From positions 11,656,001 through 11,720,000 of the forward strand of contig OZ017805.1 of the NCBI GenBank assembly GCA_963969395.1: 64,000 bases of DNA. Direction: 5' to 3'. The notes beneath the pieces are model-generated. The model saw nothing but the letters and a program-made list of their open reading frames with translations, was not told the origin of the DNA and ran no database searches. The stretch comes from Pseudoscleropodium purum (Eukaryota; Streptophyta; Bryopsida; Hypnales; Brachytheciaceae). The translations under genes and the position numbers were made by a program. Below, one piece after another: positions 10,982 to 24,494 of the stretch (positions are counted from its first letter, which is position 1; each line of letters opens with the position of its first letter).

Positions 10982-13900
10982 TCGTGGACTGAACTTTGGA
11001 GGCTATTAGAAGTTCTGAAACCAATCAATCTAAGATAGCAAGAAATGCAAGAGTGGAAGGGCTACTTGAGTGCATTTGAGACAAGTAATGTTTTCATATG
11101 CAGTTTTAAGTGTTCTTAATATTGTCTTAGAACATGCAACATTTTGTTTAGAATTTTTGAAATCACTAATGATCTATAGATATGTTGTAGAGGATTGCAG
11201 GGGTTGATCCATACGAAGTAGAGGCATTTTGTAACACAATTGGCTTTGTGAAGTTCAAAAAGAACTATAGTCATACATTATATCTATGATTACTACTGGG
11301 ACAACTAGCATGGTTTGCTTACATTGTATGTTTTTAGAGAGGATGCATTTTTCTATTTTTCAATTGATGTAATGAAGTTGTATGTAATTTAATTATTCAT
11401 AACTAGTTTGCTTAGTTGGATTTGGTGATGCAAGGTGATTCCAGTCTCAAATACAATGGAAATTATGATACCAAAATTGAGAGATACAAAGAAAACATCA
11501 TCAAAGAACATGAGTAAATTTCAAAAATTGATTTGGTTTTTGAGGGGGAAGCTAAAGACAATGAAAATGAATTTGCTTGGGAGGAGGCACATAAAGAGCT
11601 TTGAATTCATTTTACTACATGTAGATTTGTTGTTTGTTGAATTTGATCTCCATATGTTGCACTACATCTTTATAGTTTGCAATTGTTTAGTAGTGTAAGC
11701 AACTTTAAAAATTTGAGTAATGTTTTTTGTTGGAGCTTGAGTATTGCCCGTTGGAATTGGGGAAGTAATGGCGACTTTATCAAATGCAATTGCTCACTAT
11801 AACTTAAGTTTGCTTTCCAATACTAATTCATCTTGGTCAAGTCGTTCCAAGTGCTTCAATAACATCCTCAATTTGTTAAATGGCTTGCATATGTATGTCA
11901 TGTGTTCCAAACTCAAGACTCACTTGATTCTCTATCAAACCTTGTGATCAATGATAGTGAGAATTCTAGACAAGAGAGAGAAAGAGAGTTGAGAATGATG
12001 TATTGAAGAGGATCCCTAACTTGAAGTGAATTTGGTCAAAGAACTCAAGTTGGGCAACTCCGTGTTAACAATCAACTGAGAAATTCTTTAAAAGTACGTT
12101 GTGACTATTTTTTTCTTTGGTTTTGAATTATTCATCCAGGTGATCAAGTGGGATTCATGTCAAGAGATTGGACGAAAACCATAGGCAACTAGACTTCATG
12201 CTTGTATATACTTGAACTGCTCAAATTTCCTTGTCAATGTTTTAATCAAGAGTTCTAAAGAATTATGGTGAATTGGTTCCAATTTATCACTCACATAGAG
12301 TCATGGAGGTGACTTGTAAGCGTTGTGATAGTGAGTAAATTTCTCTTCTTAGATAGGGGCCTTTTGTCTATTTAAAGTAAAGGTCCACCAAATGAATCCA
12401 TGAAGTGGGCAACCAAAGCAAACATTTGTCTTTCTATGCAAAGTGGGATGGAATTTGATAAAGTCATGGTCCAAATATATACATTGTAGTATTTCAAAGC
12501 ACTAGAAGTGTACCATTCAAATGGTTAGTGCTCTTGAAACAAAAACCACCACAAATCAAAAGGTCGAAGCTAGTATCTTGTGAATACCAATCTCTTGAAA
12601 CTTCACCATTTTGTGTTGTGGGTTGGTTTGAGTGCAGCTACTATGACGTAGTAGTGGGAGGATTTTTGAATATAGACTGCATCAACCTTCTTGACCGCAA
12701 GCAAAGTAAGCTTATAGCCCGAACTTGTAGCACAACAAGAATTCTCCATTCATTCAAGGTTGTGATTCCGAGATGGATAGTCGCATCAATTAGTGTTTGT
12801 TAGTTGATTTCAAGAGCAATTGGAGAGAGAGCTTACACCGTTGATGACACTCTAGCTCTTGAGGTAATTTACATCTATGTGCATTCCTAGAATTCGGTCT
12901 ACAACATTCCCATTCTATTTTAAAATATTTCATTGTAGTATACTAGTAGGTTATGGTTGGTATTTTTTGTGTTGTAGATGGTATTTATGTGAGATAGAAT
13001 GTGAAAATTTCTAAATGTTTGAAAGTGATAGGCAATGTTTGGTAGCATGGGTAGTGACAATATCCTATGGACCTTTTCAAAAGTCTAATTAATGGATTCA
13101 CATTTCAATCTACTTTGTATGTTAGATTATCAAAAACCCTAAGCCTTAAGTGGTTGTGGAGATATTTCATTTGAGTTAGAGAATGAACCTTATAAGGACG
13201 AGACGTTTTCCACTTAAATCATCATTTGCTAAAACTATGGGAATCAATCACTTAAAAATATGGAGAAGTATTCGTTGGAAGTCAAACTACTATAGAAGAT
13301 ATTCCCTTTTTACAACAAAACTCGAAGATATCTTGACATTGTTTAACCTAAAGATTTTTTCCTTGTGATGCATACCTCAAAAGGATGGAATATCTCTTCT
13401 AAATACTCTCGCAAAGGGGTTTCAATTGAAGTGGTTGCTAACACCTCACTAATGGAATTCCTATTTGTGTGGGAGATAAATGGACCTTAGTAGAGATAAA
13501 TGGACCTCAAACAATGCAATGGAATTGAGATTTGAGCTCAAAGAAGACAACTTGTAGGTGAGTTTGTTTGTTAATTACTGCCATTACACAAGAATTTATT
13601 TTTGAAATTAGCTAAGCGAGGCTTTAGGAGAATCTGAGGAAAAACATCATAGTGGCCAATACAAGAATGTTCTGTATTTTCTTGTAGTGGATGTTTCTGC
13701 TTTGCATTCTTTAGAAGGTCAATCTATAGGAGTTTGATGGCTTTAAACCTATGCAGATCTTCTTTAGAGATAATTGAATTGATTTAAAAAAATGTCTCTT
13801 ATTTCTGTAGTAGTGGTTGAATTTGAATTATACTTTTAGGGGTTGTTGCTAGGGGAGGGCATTTGGTGAACTATGATGTGAAGTGTAGACCTTGTACAAG

Positions 13901-16015
13901 TAATACATTGCTTTGATAATCATTGAGAATTTTCTTACTATGAGTGCAGTAGAAGGAATCTAATATGGAAGGTGCCTAATAAGGGAGAGGAGGCAAGATT
14001 TTGGAGAAGGTGAGTACCGTTGTGATCAAGACTCAAATTGTGAGGTGGAATGGAAACTATGGAGGATGTTGACAGTGGATGGGAAGAGCTCTGTACGGAG
14101 GCACAAAAACTTGAGGGCAACCATGATGTTAAGTTGTCTTCATATGCAAAGCTTGGAGGCATACTCTTCCATAGAGGTTAGTAGTCATTGCTTTTTTGCA
14201 TATTGCCATTTTGGGATTACTTGATGTGGTGGATATATTTATATTTTGACCATATCTATCTTTGCAATTTATCTGTAATATTTAGAAGGCATTGTAGTGA
14301 TTACAAGCTTTTGTTGTCTTATTCATTGTATGCACTACTTTCAACTCTGCAATGATCACTTTATGATATTACTTTTTGGGGATACTACTACATCTTTAGG
14401 TAGAGGTACTAGAATATCTTTGGCAATGAGTATGGACTAATGCTTATCAAATTTTCTTACCACCCATGATTTCAACATCAATTTTATAATATTTATGAAA
14501 TTACAACTGATTATATTATTATATTTTTCACAAAGCTTTTGAAAATTCTCCTAGGATAGTGAATTTTGAATGCTACACAAATAATCATTTTATCATGATG
14601 TCCCACATTATTATATTAGGTATTATCTTCTATGGGTTAGTTCATCCTAGATTTATTTTGTTCTTTGGTTGACATCTCATGGCTTGTAATGCTAACTATG
14701 TGAGATTGGACTTGTAGGTGATGTAGGAAGGGATGGAAGTAAATGGAGATGGAGATGGAATCATTACTAGAGAAGTTGCTTGATATCAATGATTCTATAA
14801 GTCAATCTATGGCGGTTGCCACTTCAACCACCTCATTGATGTAGAAACTTGCTTAACATCGAGATATTCTATATGAATTTACTTAGGTTATTAATTGGAC
14901 TTTCTATGCCTAGATTATGGACTATTGAGTTTTGGTTTAGACATCTATGTTTTCCGAAATGGTTGACAAGTGTTCTAGATAAGTAGATTCTTTTAAAAGT
15001 GGCAAAGCTCTTTGTATACCTTTTTCTATGTCTTTTAGTTACTTTGGGAATGGCTGATAAGTCTTTTTTTATCTAGTCTCTACCTTCAAAATGCAATCTC
15101 TAAATCTATGATAATTATGTAGTGATCAAGTTAAGTTTGTTCTAATTGAATTTATAGTGGCATGTAAGGAAGACATCATAAGGTTTAGGATGAAATACTT
15201 TTGATTTATAGAAGATATGTTTTTTGTTGTTTGTCCAAGGATATTCTTTAACTAGGGTGACACGATTACTAGGTTATATATTGAATATTTTTGTCAATGA
15301 TTTTTCTTCATTTGAATAGCAGGAGTTTTAACGAACACGAAAAAACATAAACTCTATGGAAGAGCATGCTGAACTTCTGACATTTGTTTGTAATGACATT
15401 AGCAAATATAAGGTACCTTCCATCATCTTGACAAAACATTTATTTAATTTGATGTGAATACAAAATATTTTTTTAAGACAAAGATATTCGCCATGATTAA
15501 TACTCCAATAGATTTGTGAGTGTAACTTCCTTACTAATTCTTTTATTGTATCTAAATCTTTGATTCTTCCAATTAAGTAGACATCAAGAAGCTTATCACC
15601 TAGACCCAGCTTGGTAAGGGAGCATGGAGCAATCTATAATAACATTGCTTAGATGAGTATGTTGTGAGGCGTTGTAGCACTAGTTTCCACCCCACTACAT
15701 GCACACACGCGCATACTCGTTTAGTACTGAGGTTTTTGAACTTCTATCAGGTATCTTGGGGTGCTAGGTTGGTTCTGTATTATAGTCAAAAATCAATGCA
15801 TAGAATTGTTTGCATTGTCGTGCAATTCAAGATTTTGTCAATGAAGTGTCTGAGCTTCCACCTTTATAAGAGGATATTGAATGGTCATCATTTTATGTTT
15901 ATTAGTCTTTCTAATTTTACTAAAGGAGAAGAAGTTTAATGTGTGATTTCATCAAATGGACAAGGTGATCAATGTAGCTTAAACTACAAAAGGAGAACTA
16001 GGGGCAATTGATGTC
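10982..16015. other. AT-rich stretch, no gene recognised
   Basis: No open frame here carries a recognisable motif, and I see no RNA gene. Sequence is ordinary AT-rich plant intergenic DNA, probably old transposon debris. Confidence 0.45.
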
Positions 16016-16019
16016 TTAA

Positions 16020-16835
16020 CCCCAAAGTGACATAGGATTTTCTTCCACGAAGAATTGCTTCCTCAAATGTTCATTTTGGAGTTTTCTACATGGCAAATCG
16101 GCATCTTTTAGGATCAATCCAAATGCACAAATGGACATCACACTAGTCCAGGAATGCCCTCAAAAATTTTCAACTACTAATTTGCTTATTCTATATATTT
16201 TTTTGAATTATGAAATGTTGTAAGAAGTGAAAAAAGAGTAGGGAAAAAACGGTGTTTTTCTTGCTTTGGCACCTAGTACAACAAGCAAACTTGCTAATTA
16301 GCCTTCAAGTCAAACTAATAATTTAGAGGTTGCAATAGAAAGTACCATGCCTACTTAAAAAAATTGCAAAATCTACAAAACTGTATTGTACTTGAAGTCC
16401 TGAATGTAGATAGGTTGGACTCTAGTAATGGAGGACCTTTTCTTTCAGTAAATCAACAAAATTTGAAAAATAAAAACCATGGAAATCCAAGTGGTTACAA
16501 GTAGCATGACATTCGAAAGGACTTGGACAAATTTTTGCAACCGGAATGAACAACTAGATCTTTAGTGAGGTGACTTGAATTGACCAAAAATCAAGTAGAC
16601 AGACCTCGCCCGGTTTTTTAGCCACAACAAGGGCCTCACCAATACCTCCCAACTTTAGGATGTCTTATAAATTGTTATCCTAAATCGAATTTCATATGCT
16701 TGGTGGTGTTATAGTAGTCTTTCTGAATCCTACAAATATTCTTTGATACAGTTTTGCAATTAAATTAAGGAAATCATACGAAATTCGTGTTGAAAATCGC
16801 TAAGGACAGTTTCTGTCTCTGATGACACTTTGGGG
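16020..16835. mobile_element. TTAA-flanked inverted-repeat element (piggyBac-like MITE candidate)
   Basis: The left end reads CCCCAAAGTGACAT and the right end, reverse-complemented, reads CCCCAAAGTGTCAT: 13 of 14 match. Both are directly preceded by TTAA (16016-16019 and 16836-16839). TTAA duplication with a TIR starting CCC is the hallmark of the piggyBac superfamily; Kolobok also uses TTAA. The 816 bp interior has no long open frame, so it would be non-autonomous. An AT-rich background makes TTAA matches easy, so superfamily assignment is tentative, but the TIR itself is clear. Confidence 0.55.
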
Positions 16836-17458
16836 TTAATGGATTCAGAAGCCACAGAACTTTGATTTCTTTGAACTTCGAATAGGTAGCCAAAGTGATT
16901 GCAATAGAGTTAGTTGAGGGATTTAGGGTTTAGAATAGGAATGTATATTAGAGGAACATAACATATTGTTGTAGATTCAAATTGATTTGTACATTTAGGA
17001 GTACTTCCTTTATATTACTATAGTACATTTCGAAATACCAAAATGTAGTCTACATATAGATGTGACTATATTATATAAAACTTTCTAGCTTTTAGTAAAA
17101 CAACATGTATTTCTTTTGTACATTTACAAATACTTGCAATCTACTACTATTAGACATTTCAAAATGGACAAATCTAACTTTTTTGTTGATATGAAAATAC
17201 TTGAAATCTACAACTCTAAGACATTTGGGATTGTACATATATAGACTTGTAGCTCATTTTGAATTGAAATAGTAATATTGCAATATTGCAATATATTAGT
17301 AGCAATCTAATGTCAATATTGAAATGTAAATTGCAATAAATCAATATATACATTGAATACATTAAGAATATTGATATTGAAACCTTATTGATTAAATAAA
17401 ATTATTATTCATTTTTAGAATTACATCAATGTCATACTATTGAAATGACAAAGTCCTC

Positions 17459-17493
17459 TGTAATATCACATTTTTACACTATGTGATATTACA
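17459..17493. repeat. Perfect 13 bp inverted repeat (hairpin)
   Basis: TGTAATATCACAT, a 9-base loop, then ATGTGATATTACA: a perfect 13 bp stem in AT-rich DNA. No T-run or gene lies beside it, so a terminator role is not indicated. It may be the collapsed remnant of a small MITE. Confidence 0.7.
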
Positions 17494-17829
17494 AAGGTGT
17501 AGTAATATTATCAAGGTTAAGGTTTTTTAGCTTTACACTTCATTTCACTTCTACAATTCTATGATTTTCTAAGTGTTTCCGATTCTAATGTTCTATTTTT
17601 ACTATTAAATAATTTGAAACTTTTGTTAGATTGAAGCAATTTTGGATTCTGCAACATAGTATTTACAAAGTCTTTGCAATTTGAGAAATTTGCATTTCAA
17701 TTTTTGAATTTTGGTCACCATGGGTTGTGAAGGAAGAAATTTATTAACAAGTGATGTTTTTGAGCTCAACAATATGTCCAAGGTATCTTCTTTACATTTA
17801 TTTTGAGCAAATTTGAATTCATATATAGA

Positions 17830-18850
17830 ATGGTGGTTTGAGCATTGAATTTCATTTGAACAATTTGAATGTCATTTGAGTTTCAATCTAATTTAACAAA
17901 AGAGATTGATGTAATTAGAGCCAAATTGGAGCATTCTTGGAGCATTCTTGGAATAATTTGACCTAATGTAAGTAACTTAAGCTTCATTTTTACAATTTGA
18001 GTGTAATTTGAGCTTTAATTTAACTTAATTCCAAGAGATTGACATAGTAAGAGTCAAATTTGAGTAATTTGAGCATTCTTAGAGCAATTAGACCTAATTT
18101 GAATTCAATGTCAACAATTTGACCTAATGTGAGCAATTTGAGTTTCATTTGAACAAATTGAGTGCAATTTGAGCTTCAATTTATCTTAATTCTAAGACAT
18201 TGATATAATAAGATCCAAATTAGAGCAATTAGAACATTCTTAGAGCAATTTGATCTAATTTGAGCTTAATATCAACAATTTGATCTAATGTGAGCAATTT
18301 GAACTTCATTTGAACAAATTGTATAATTTGTGTTTCAATTTAACTTAATTTCAAAAGATTGACAAAACTAGAGTCAAATTGGAGCAATTCAACCTAATTT
18401 GGTCTTAATGTCAACAATTTCACTTAATTTGAGCTTCATTTGAATAAATTGAGTATAATTTCAATTTCAATTTAACTTCATTTCAAAAGATTGATGAAAT
18501 TAGAGCCAAATTGGAGCAATTCAACCTATTTTGAGCTTAAAATCAATAATTTGACCTAATTCAAACTTAATGTCAATAATTTGATCTAATTTGAGCAATT
18601 TGAACATCATTTGATTTAATTTAGGCAATTTGAGTTTCATTTGAAAAATGTGAGTCAAATGTTATTAATGCAATGTAAACTAATATTAATAGTTTGACCT
18701 ACTTAGAATCTAATTTGAATAACTGTAGCATTTCTTGAGGCAAACATAAATAATTGAATATAATTTCAATGGTTTAATTTAATTTGAGCAATTCGATGTA
18801 CATTAATATGAATTTTAGTCAATTTGGCCAAATTTAACCTAAATTTTGAA
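17830..18850. repeat. Degenerate AT-rich tandem repeat, period about 130-160 bp
   Basis: Words such as AATTTGAGC, TTGACCTAAT, TTCAATTTAACTTAATT and AGAGCCAAATTGGAGCA recur in the same order. Matching blocks start near 17868, 17999, 18161, 18321 and 18451, giving spacings of about 130-160 bp. It looks like an old diverged satellite or internally amplified element. No coding frame runs through it. Confidence 0.7.
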
Positions 18851-19049
18851 ATAGATGTCACCATCCAAAATTTTGTTATTGAATGTATGTTGATGTATTA
18901 TGGATGTTAAGAAACAAAAGATTTGGAGTAAAGTGGAGCATATTTAAAGAGTGTATTTTTGAAGCACAAGTTATATAGGTACAATTTTAAACCCATTTTT
19001 TTTGTGATTTAGAAAATTTCTACATTCTAAAGTGTGAGTTTTAGGATTC

Positions 19050-20088
19050 GTGATTGTCATTTTTGTAGACTATAGCTTGAGCTTTCAATTGTTTACAATT
19101 AATAACTATGTAAATGTTGATATCGCTAGTATTAGATCTTTGTTTACGCAATGTTCAAAATGTTTAGCATTTTGTTTTAGAAAAGAAAAGGTAACAATCT
19201 GTTGTTGCAATGGCAAAGTTGTCAATGAATACATTAGTCCTACTCTTCATCTAATGTTCAATGAATTTTTAAAGGTAATACACCCAATTTTTGAGGATTT
19301 CTTAAATCCATTAGAAAATATAATCAAGCATTTGCGTTTACAAGTATGTATAGTAAAATTTAGTGTGGTCAAACCGAAGGTTGAGGGGAATATATTTTTT
19401 GTATAAATGGAGAGTTATGCCATCATATTGGAGATTTAGAATTCGAAAAAGAATATGGTACAAGATTTGTGCAAGTTTATTTTTTAGACGATGATTTGCA
19501 AGCCAATTGTTGCATAGAGATCTTTGATGATCTTGATTGTAAAACCTGTAATAACATCGAAGAGGTTTTAGAATCAATCATTGCATTGGTTTGTGGTTTT
19601 AAGTCTCCACATCATGTTCTTTGGGGAGGACATAACATGAGACTTTGTATCTCCGGTGAGACTCTTACCAGTGAATATTGTCGTCAATACAATTGATATG
19701 TAGATCCAAAGGTTGCTATTGTTGTTCGTGATGAACAATATGTAGAATCCAGTTGAGATATTATTCTTCACCATTATAGTGGAGATTTACAGCAAATAAA
19801 AAAAATTCATCCAACTTATGATGCTTTATTCTAACCTTTATTGTTTTTGGATGGTCGTTGTGAGTAGTCATCCACTTTTAAAGCAAATTTTGCTGTGACT
19901 TTAAAATCATTTGTCCAATATATGCTTCATAAACAACTTGAATTTAATATGCTACATAGGGGCGATAGATTATTCTAATACATCATATATCAATATTTGT
20001 GTGTAGAACATGAAAATTTGTTTTTCATTAGCAACATCAAGTAGAACTTTAAACAAAATATTATCAAGGTATTGTAGATGCTATGCAT
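19050..20088 (+). pseudogene. Helitron Rep/helicase remnant, 5' part
   Basis: Plus-strand frames, with several stops and shifts, match the N-terminal part of plant Helitron RepHel proteins in order. A zinc-finger-like segment with CSKC and a CCC motif lies near 19150-19215. It is followed by the GELCHHIGDL block (about 19410), the block around DIILHHYSGDLQ (about 19757) and a block with LHRGDRLF (about 19955). Autonomous Helitrons encode a HUH Rep nuclease fused to a PIF1-family helicase and move by rolling-circle transposition. Here the frame is decayed and is cut at 20088 by a 1.6 kb insertion; the reading continues at 21706. Confidence 0.85.
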
Positions 20089-21705
20089 TATCGTATGCGT
20101 AGTCTAGCCGTAAGTATCTTTACACACAAAAATGTGGTAAGATGATATGAACTATTGTTCCAGGAAATTCTAGATGCCTTTCCAAACTCCAATATCTGGA
20201 TGGTCGTTTTCTCCTCCTCCAACTATTCTCTTTCACCCTCTTTTGTAGAATCACTACTATCCGGATTTCTATCCGGATCCAATATCACCCAGTTTTCCGG
20301 TTTTGCCCCATAACAAATTGGTTTTCAATTCCTCTGTTTTACCATTAGAGAGTCCACTATTGATCTTTCGAGGGGTAGGGACTTCACCACTCTAGTCTAT
20401 TCACTACACAGACAAAAACAAACAAACATCAAACACCCAAGTACTCAAGGTGTTGTAGCATAGAAGATAGATCTAGATCCTTACAACATCCCGAATGGCC
20501 AATCCGGAATGTAAGTCACTCAGGAATGCGTTCACTCCTCTTTACTATAACGACAAATCTTAGACGCCCGGAATTGACAAGGGGGTAATTTTTCTAGGTG
20601 TATGATGGATCTTAAGGTTGTCAGACCTTCCGATGAATGGGAGTTTCTTCTAACGGTTGCTAATCTCCGTATAGAATTTTTTCCAATTCCGGATCTGCAC
20701 TCACACCACTCTTCACTAAAAACTGGATTACCATTCTGATAGTTTAAAAGCACCACACCCAACTCCCTCATCTCGTATCTAACATCATTACAATAGTACT
20801 CCCTCAGTCCGATCAAGTTATGCGCAATCCAGATTCTTCCTCACCCGTCCTTCTCACATCTCAATACTTAAACAACAAACCAATACAACCTGGATACAAG
20901 ATTGGAGCTAGAATGTCCACTAGGTGGCTCAAATTAAAGAAGGGAATGGAATATAACAAAAGAATTACTAGGATGGAATGAGAGGACAACAAACTTGCTT
21001 GCCCTTAAAAACCAAAACCAAAGTCAACACCTAAAAAGCCAAAAAAGCATTCCGGAAATCAAGGCAACCATCTAGTGAACAACTCACGATATCCAAAATG
21101 TTCATAGTCCAACTGCCCCTAAAAATTTGGATTCCCTAAAAATCCGGATACTTAAGAATCTCGAATCCTTAGAAATTCGAAATCTAGGCCCACATTCGGA
21201 AAACCCATTCTGAAACCTAACAAAAATCCTAACTAAATGGAGACAGCCTACAAGCTACCTCCTCCTATGCGTCTTCTTCAAACTACTCCTACTTTGACTG
21301 CTTGGAATCTTCCTAGAAGCCTTCGTTAGAGTTGTCCAGGGTGCTACTCAGGTTTGAATCTTCTATCTCAGATCATTTTCCGGATTCCGGAATGTGAATA
21401 TTTCCGGATTCCAAATCCATTCCGGATCCTACACATTTTCAAAAATATTTCAAGTCTAGTTGTCATATTATTGAAAGTCTTTGAAAATACTTGTTGGACA
21501 ACTATCCGGGTTCCAGATTTTGGTTAGGATGGAAAGTGTGAATGTCCTCCTTAACCACTTTATTTCAATTAAGAGATCCTATGATTTGCTAATCCATACT
21601 TCTAGTAATTTTTTTTGTTTCTAATCAAAAAAATATATTGAGAATGGATTTCTTACTTCAAATTCTATTTGAAATAGCTAAAGTCTATTTCTATAGGTTC
21701 CAACA
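20089..21705 (-). mobile_element. Family member 'H': 1.6 kb short variant inside the Helitron
   Basis: The minus-strand 5' end at 21705 reads TGTTGGAACC and the 3' end at 20089 a decayed CGATA. Target copies are TGCAT (20084-20088) and TGTAC (21706-21710), differing by two transitions. Deleting the element plus one target copy rejoins the Helitron frame exactly (DAM, then DNNGGRI), which independently fixes both ends. The 3' 1.2 kb matches the long family members. The 5' roughly 370 bp are unlike them but match the short copy at 41085. No gag-like frame is present, so it is a deletion derivative or a distinct non-autonomous subfamily. Confidence 0.85.
20532..20816 (-). other. Short 3' open frame ('ORF2') of element H
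   Basis: A 94-codon frame homologous to the one at 7875-8210 (IGLREYYCNDVRYE, then PLNYQNGN, then EEWCECRSGIGK). It is open here although the element is old enough to have lost exact target copies. A stop just upstream removes the N-terminal portion seen at 8150-8210. Coding status is doubtful, as there is no conserved ATG. Confidence 0.35.
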
Positions 21706-24213
21706 TGTACGACAACAATGGAGGACGCATTAGGTGCCGCATTGTTTTACTTGCAATATTTATTGAATCTCCTTGATACCATTGAGATGGTTAGTAATGG
21801 TCATATTTTGTATTGTTGTCAAAATAACAATCACTATGTTGAAAAACGTACGTGTGTTCAAATTGTCCATTTGGACAATTGAAAGGTTGTGCCATACAAT
21901 TCATATTAAATAGGATGTTTTAATTGCCATATTAATGTAGAGATTTGTAATTCAGTAAAAAATATAAAATACATATATATATTTTTAAGAGTTCCGATCG
22001 TAGTGATATAGAAATAGATGAGGTTGTTGATGAGATTAAGGAATTTTTAGTGGGATGCTATGTTGTTGTGCAAGAAGTATGTTGAAGGCTCTTTGTTTTT
22101 GAAACCAGCAACAAGAGTCATAGTATTTTTTGTTTATCCATTCATTTTCCCAATCAAGAATATGTTACCTTCCAAGAAGGATTATGTTTGCAATTAGTGA
22201 TTGATCAAAACGGTAGAATCAAACTTACAGAGTTTTTTGTATTCAATTGCTACATTCGTGCCTTGATTGCTTCTAGAAATCAAGGCATTCATATACTTCT
22301 TTGATACAGGGATCTTTCATTGCACTATAAATGGAATAAAAAAAAATTTGTGGAAAAAAAGACAACGCAAGATAAAAGTTTTGGGTGGAGTAAACATAGG
22401 TCCTATAGGTACCAAGTTATTTTATTTGCATTTGTTGTTGACTCATATTGACGCAACATCTTCATTTGATGACCTATTTTGTTTTGAAGATATGGTACAT
22501 TCAACATATAAAGCCGCTTGCATTGCAAGAAGACTTTTACAAGACGATGGTAAATAGGACAGTTGTCTCCAAGAGGTAACTATCATTGTATTGCCTAAAT
22601 AAATTCAATGATTGTTTGTAATGCTTTTGTGTTTAAAGAACCATTGAATCCTCTTAGTTTGTTGAAAAGACATATTGATGCTATGTTAGATGACTGGTGC
22701 AATGATCAAAATCACTATAACAAAGCGATTTTGTCCATTAATAAACATTGGATGATAAACACATTCAAGATTTTTTTGACATTCAAGATTTGAATAAATT
22801 TGGTTATCTAAATATTGTTGATGTTGCTAATGATGCCAATGACAAGAACTTAGATAATTTAAACATTAATTTTACAAAAGAGGATATAGACAAACTAAAT
22901 GAAGAACAACGCATTGTTTTCAATGTAGTTACAAATGCCATTTTAGAACCTAATTCTCTATGTAAGTTATTTTTCTTGGATGGTCTTGGGGGTACCAGTA
23001 AGACTTTTGTATACAATACCATATTAGGTTATCTTTTGGGTCGTGGTATTAGATGTATGGTAATGGCAACAAGTAGAATTGTTGCTTGTCTTTTGCATAA
23101 AAGGTGAATAACACATTCTTCTCTTGCCATTCCATTAAATTGCATGATAAATCAATATATTTGATTTATGCTCATTCATCATTAGCTCAAAGTTTACAAA
23201 AAGTATAATTGATTGTACTTGATGAAGCTTGTGCTAGATATAAATTTATTATCAAAGCAATAGATTGTTCATTGCGAGATATTTGAGGTATTGATATTTC
23301 GAATGGTGGTCTTATAGTTTAATGTGGTGGTGATTTTTGCCAAACTTTGCTTGTTGTTGTAGGTGTAGGTTGTAAGCAAACTATTGAGGCTTTCTTGCGA
23401 CATTCATATTTGTTTTTAATAAATGCAACATTTTTATTTGACCACTAATATGCCTTTATAAAGTCAACTGGATTTTCAACAATTTTTATTAAATATTGTG
23501 AAGGCAAAACTGTTTTAGAGGTAGAACTATCGCTTTGATTGGTTATGCATGGAAATTCTTTAAATGGATTCATTAATGCAATTTTTGATAATCTAGTTGA
23601 TTTCTCTCAGTGTGTAATTTTGGTTGTCTGAAATGATGATGTCTAGAAAATCAACCATAAAATCATTGATTGTATGCTTGGTGATATGCATCAATGTTTT
23701 AGTGTTGATTTTATTTACAAAAATGATGAACATGCCCATCATTATCTGGTAGAGTTTTTAAATTTTCTACATCTTAGTGGTTTGCCACCTCATCAATTAA
23801 ATCTTAAATGTAGTCAATATGTAATGTTGCTAAGAAATTTAAATTTGGCATAAGGTTTGTGCAATGGTAGTTATTTACATTTGTTATAAGTATTTCCATC
23901 TGTATTATTGTATGAAATTGTGGAAAGGTGTCATTGTGGCCAAGAAGTGTTGATTTTAAGAATCACACATCATTGTAACAATAGCCGCTTGCCATTTACA
24001 CTATGTTGGAGACAATTTCCTATTACTAGTGCTTTTGCAATGACAATTAATAAATCACAAGGCTAGTCATATAATCAAGTCAACATTTATCTTCGTAATG
24101 AAGTATTTAGCCATGATCAATTATATGTGACTTTGTCTTGTGGTAGACATCTTGCAAATATTAAAGTTGCTAATGACATTTCAAATGCCATAGGAACATA
24201 AAAAATGTAGTTT
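21706..24213 (+). pseudogene. Helitron Rep/helicase remnant, 3' part with PIF1-like helicase
   Basis: Continues the Helitron after the insertion. Near 21780 about 200 codons are missing compared with usual RepHel proteins. Next come the VVPYN block (about 21890), INVEICNSVK (about 21935), VVDEIKEFL (about 22025) and YVTFQEG (about 22160), typical of the Rep C-terminal side. The PIF1 helicase starts about 22860. Walker A reads GGTSKT where the family has GGTGKT (about 22988), and Walker B reads LDEA (about 23218). The C-terminal motifs NHKIID (about 23650), LPPHQLNLK (about 23780) and TINKSQG (about 24045) are present, the last followed by a stop. Many stops and frame changes show it is dead. 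Defined Helitron termini (TC, and CTRR with hairpin) were not located. Confidence 0.9.
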
Positions 24214-24401
24214 ACCATGAGTTTTTTGCATGACATTGTCCCGAAGATTCCTACATATATTTACACTTGAATCATATAAATAGAAAAGTTAAGAGTTTAA
24301 TTCAAATTTTGCATGTTTAGGATTCATGCATGCTACAGCAACATCCTCTTCCATCCAACTGTATTCTTTTAGTGTCCATCATTATTTCATTGTCTCAATT
24401 G

Positions 24402-24494
24402 CACTACTACAAAACACTAGAATTTCATAGATTTCTATTATACAGTGATCAAATTAACAAAATTTTGTTGAAATTCTAGCGTTTTTTACTAGTG
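24402..24494. mobile_element. 93 bp CACTA-type MITE
   Basis: The left end starts CACTACTACAAAACACTAG and the right end, reverse-complemented, starts CACTAGTAAAAAACGCTAG. Over 25 bp I count 22 matches. It is flanked by the perfect 3 bp duplication TTG (24399-24401 and 24495-24497). CACTA termini and 3 bp target copies define the CACTA/EnSpm superfamily. The element is too short to encode anything. Confidence 0.85.
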
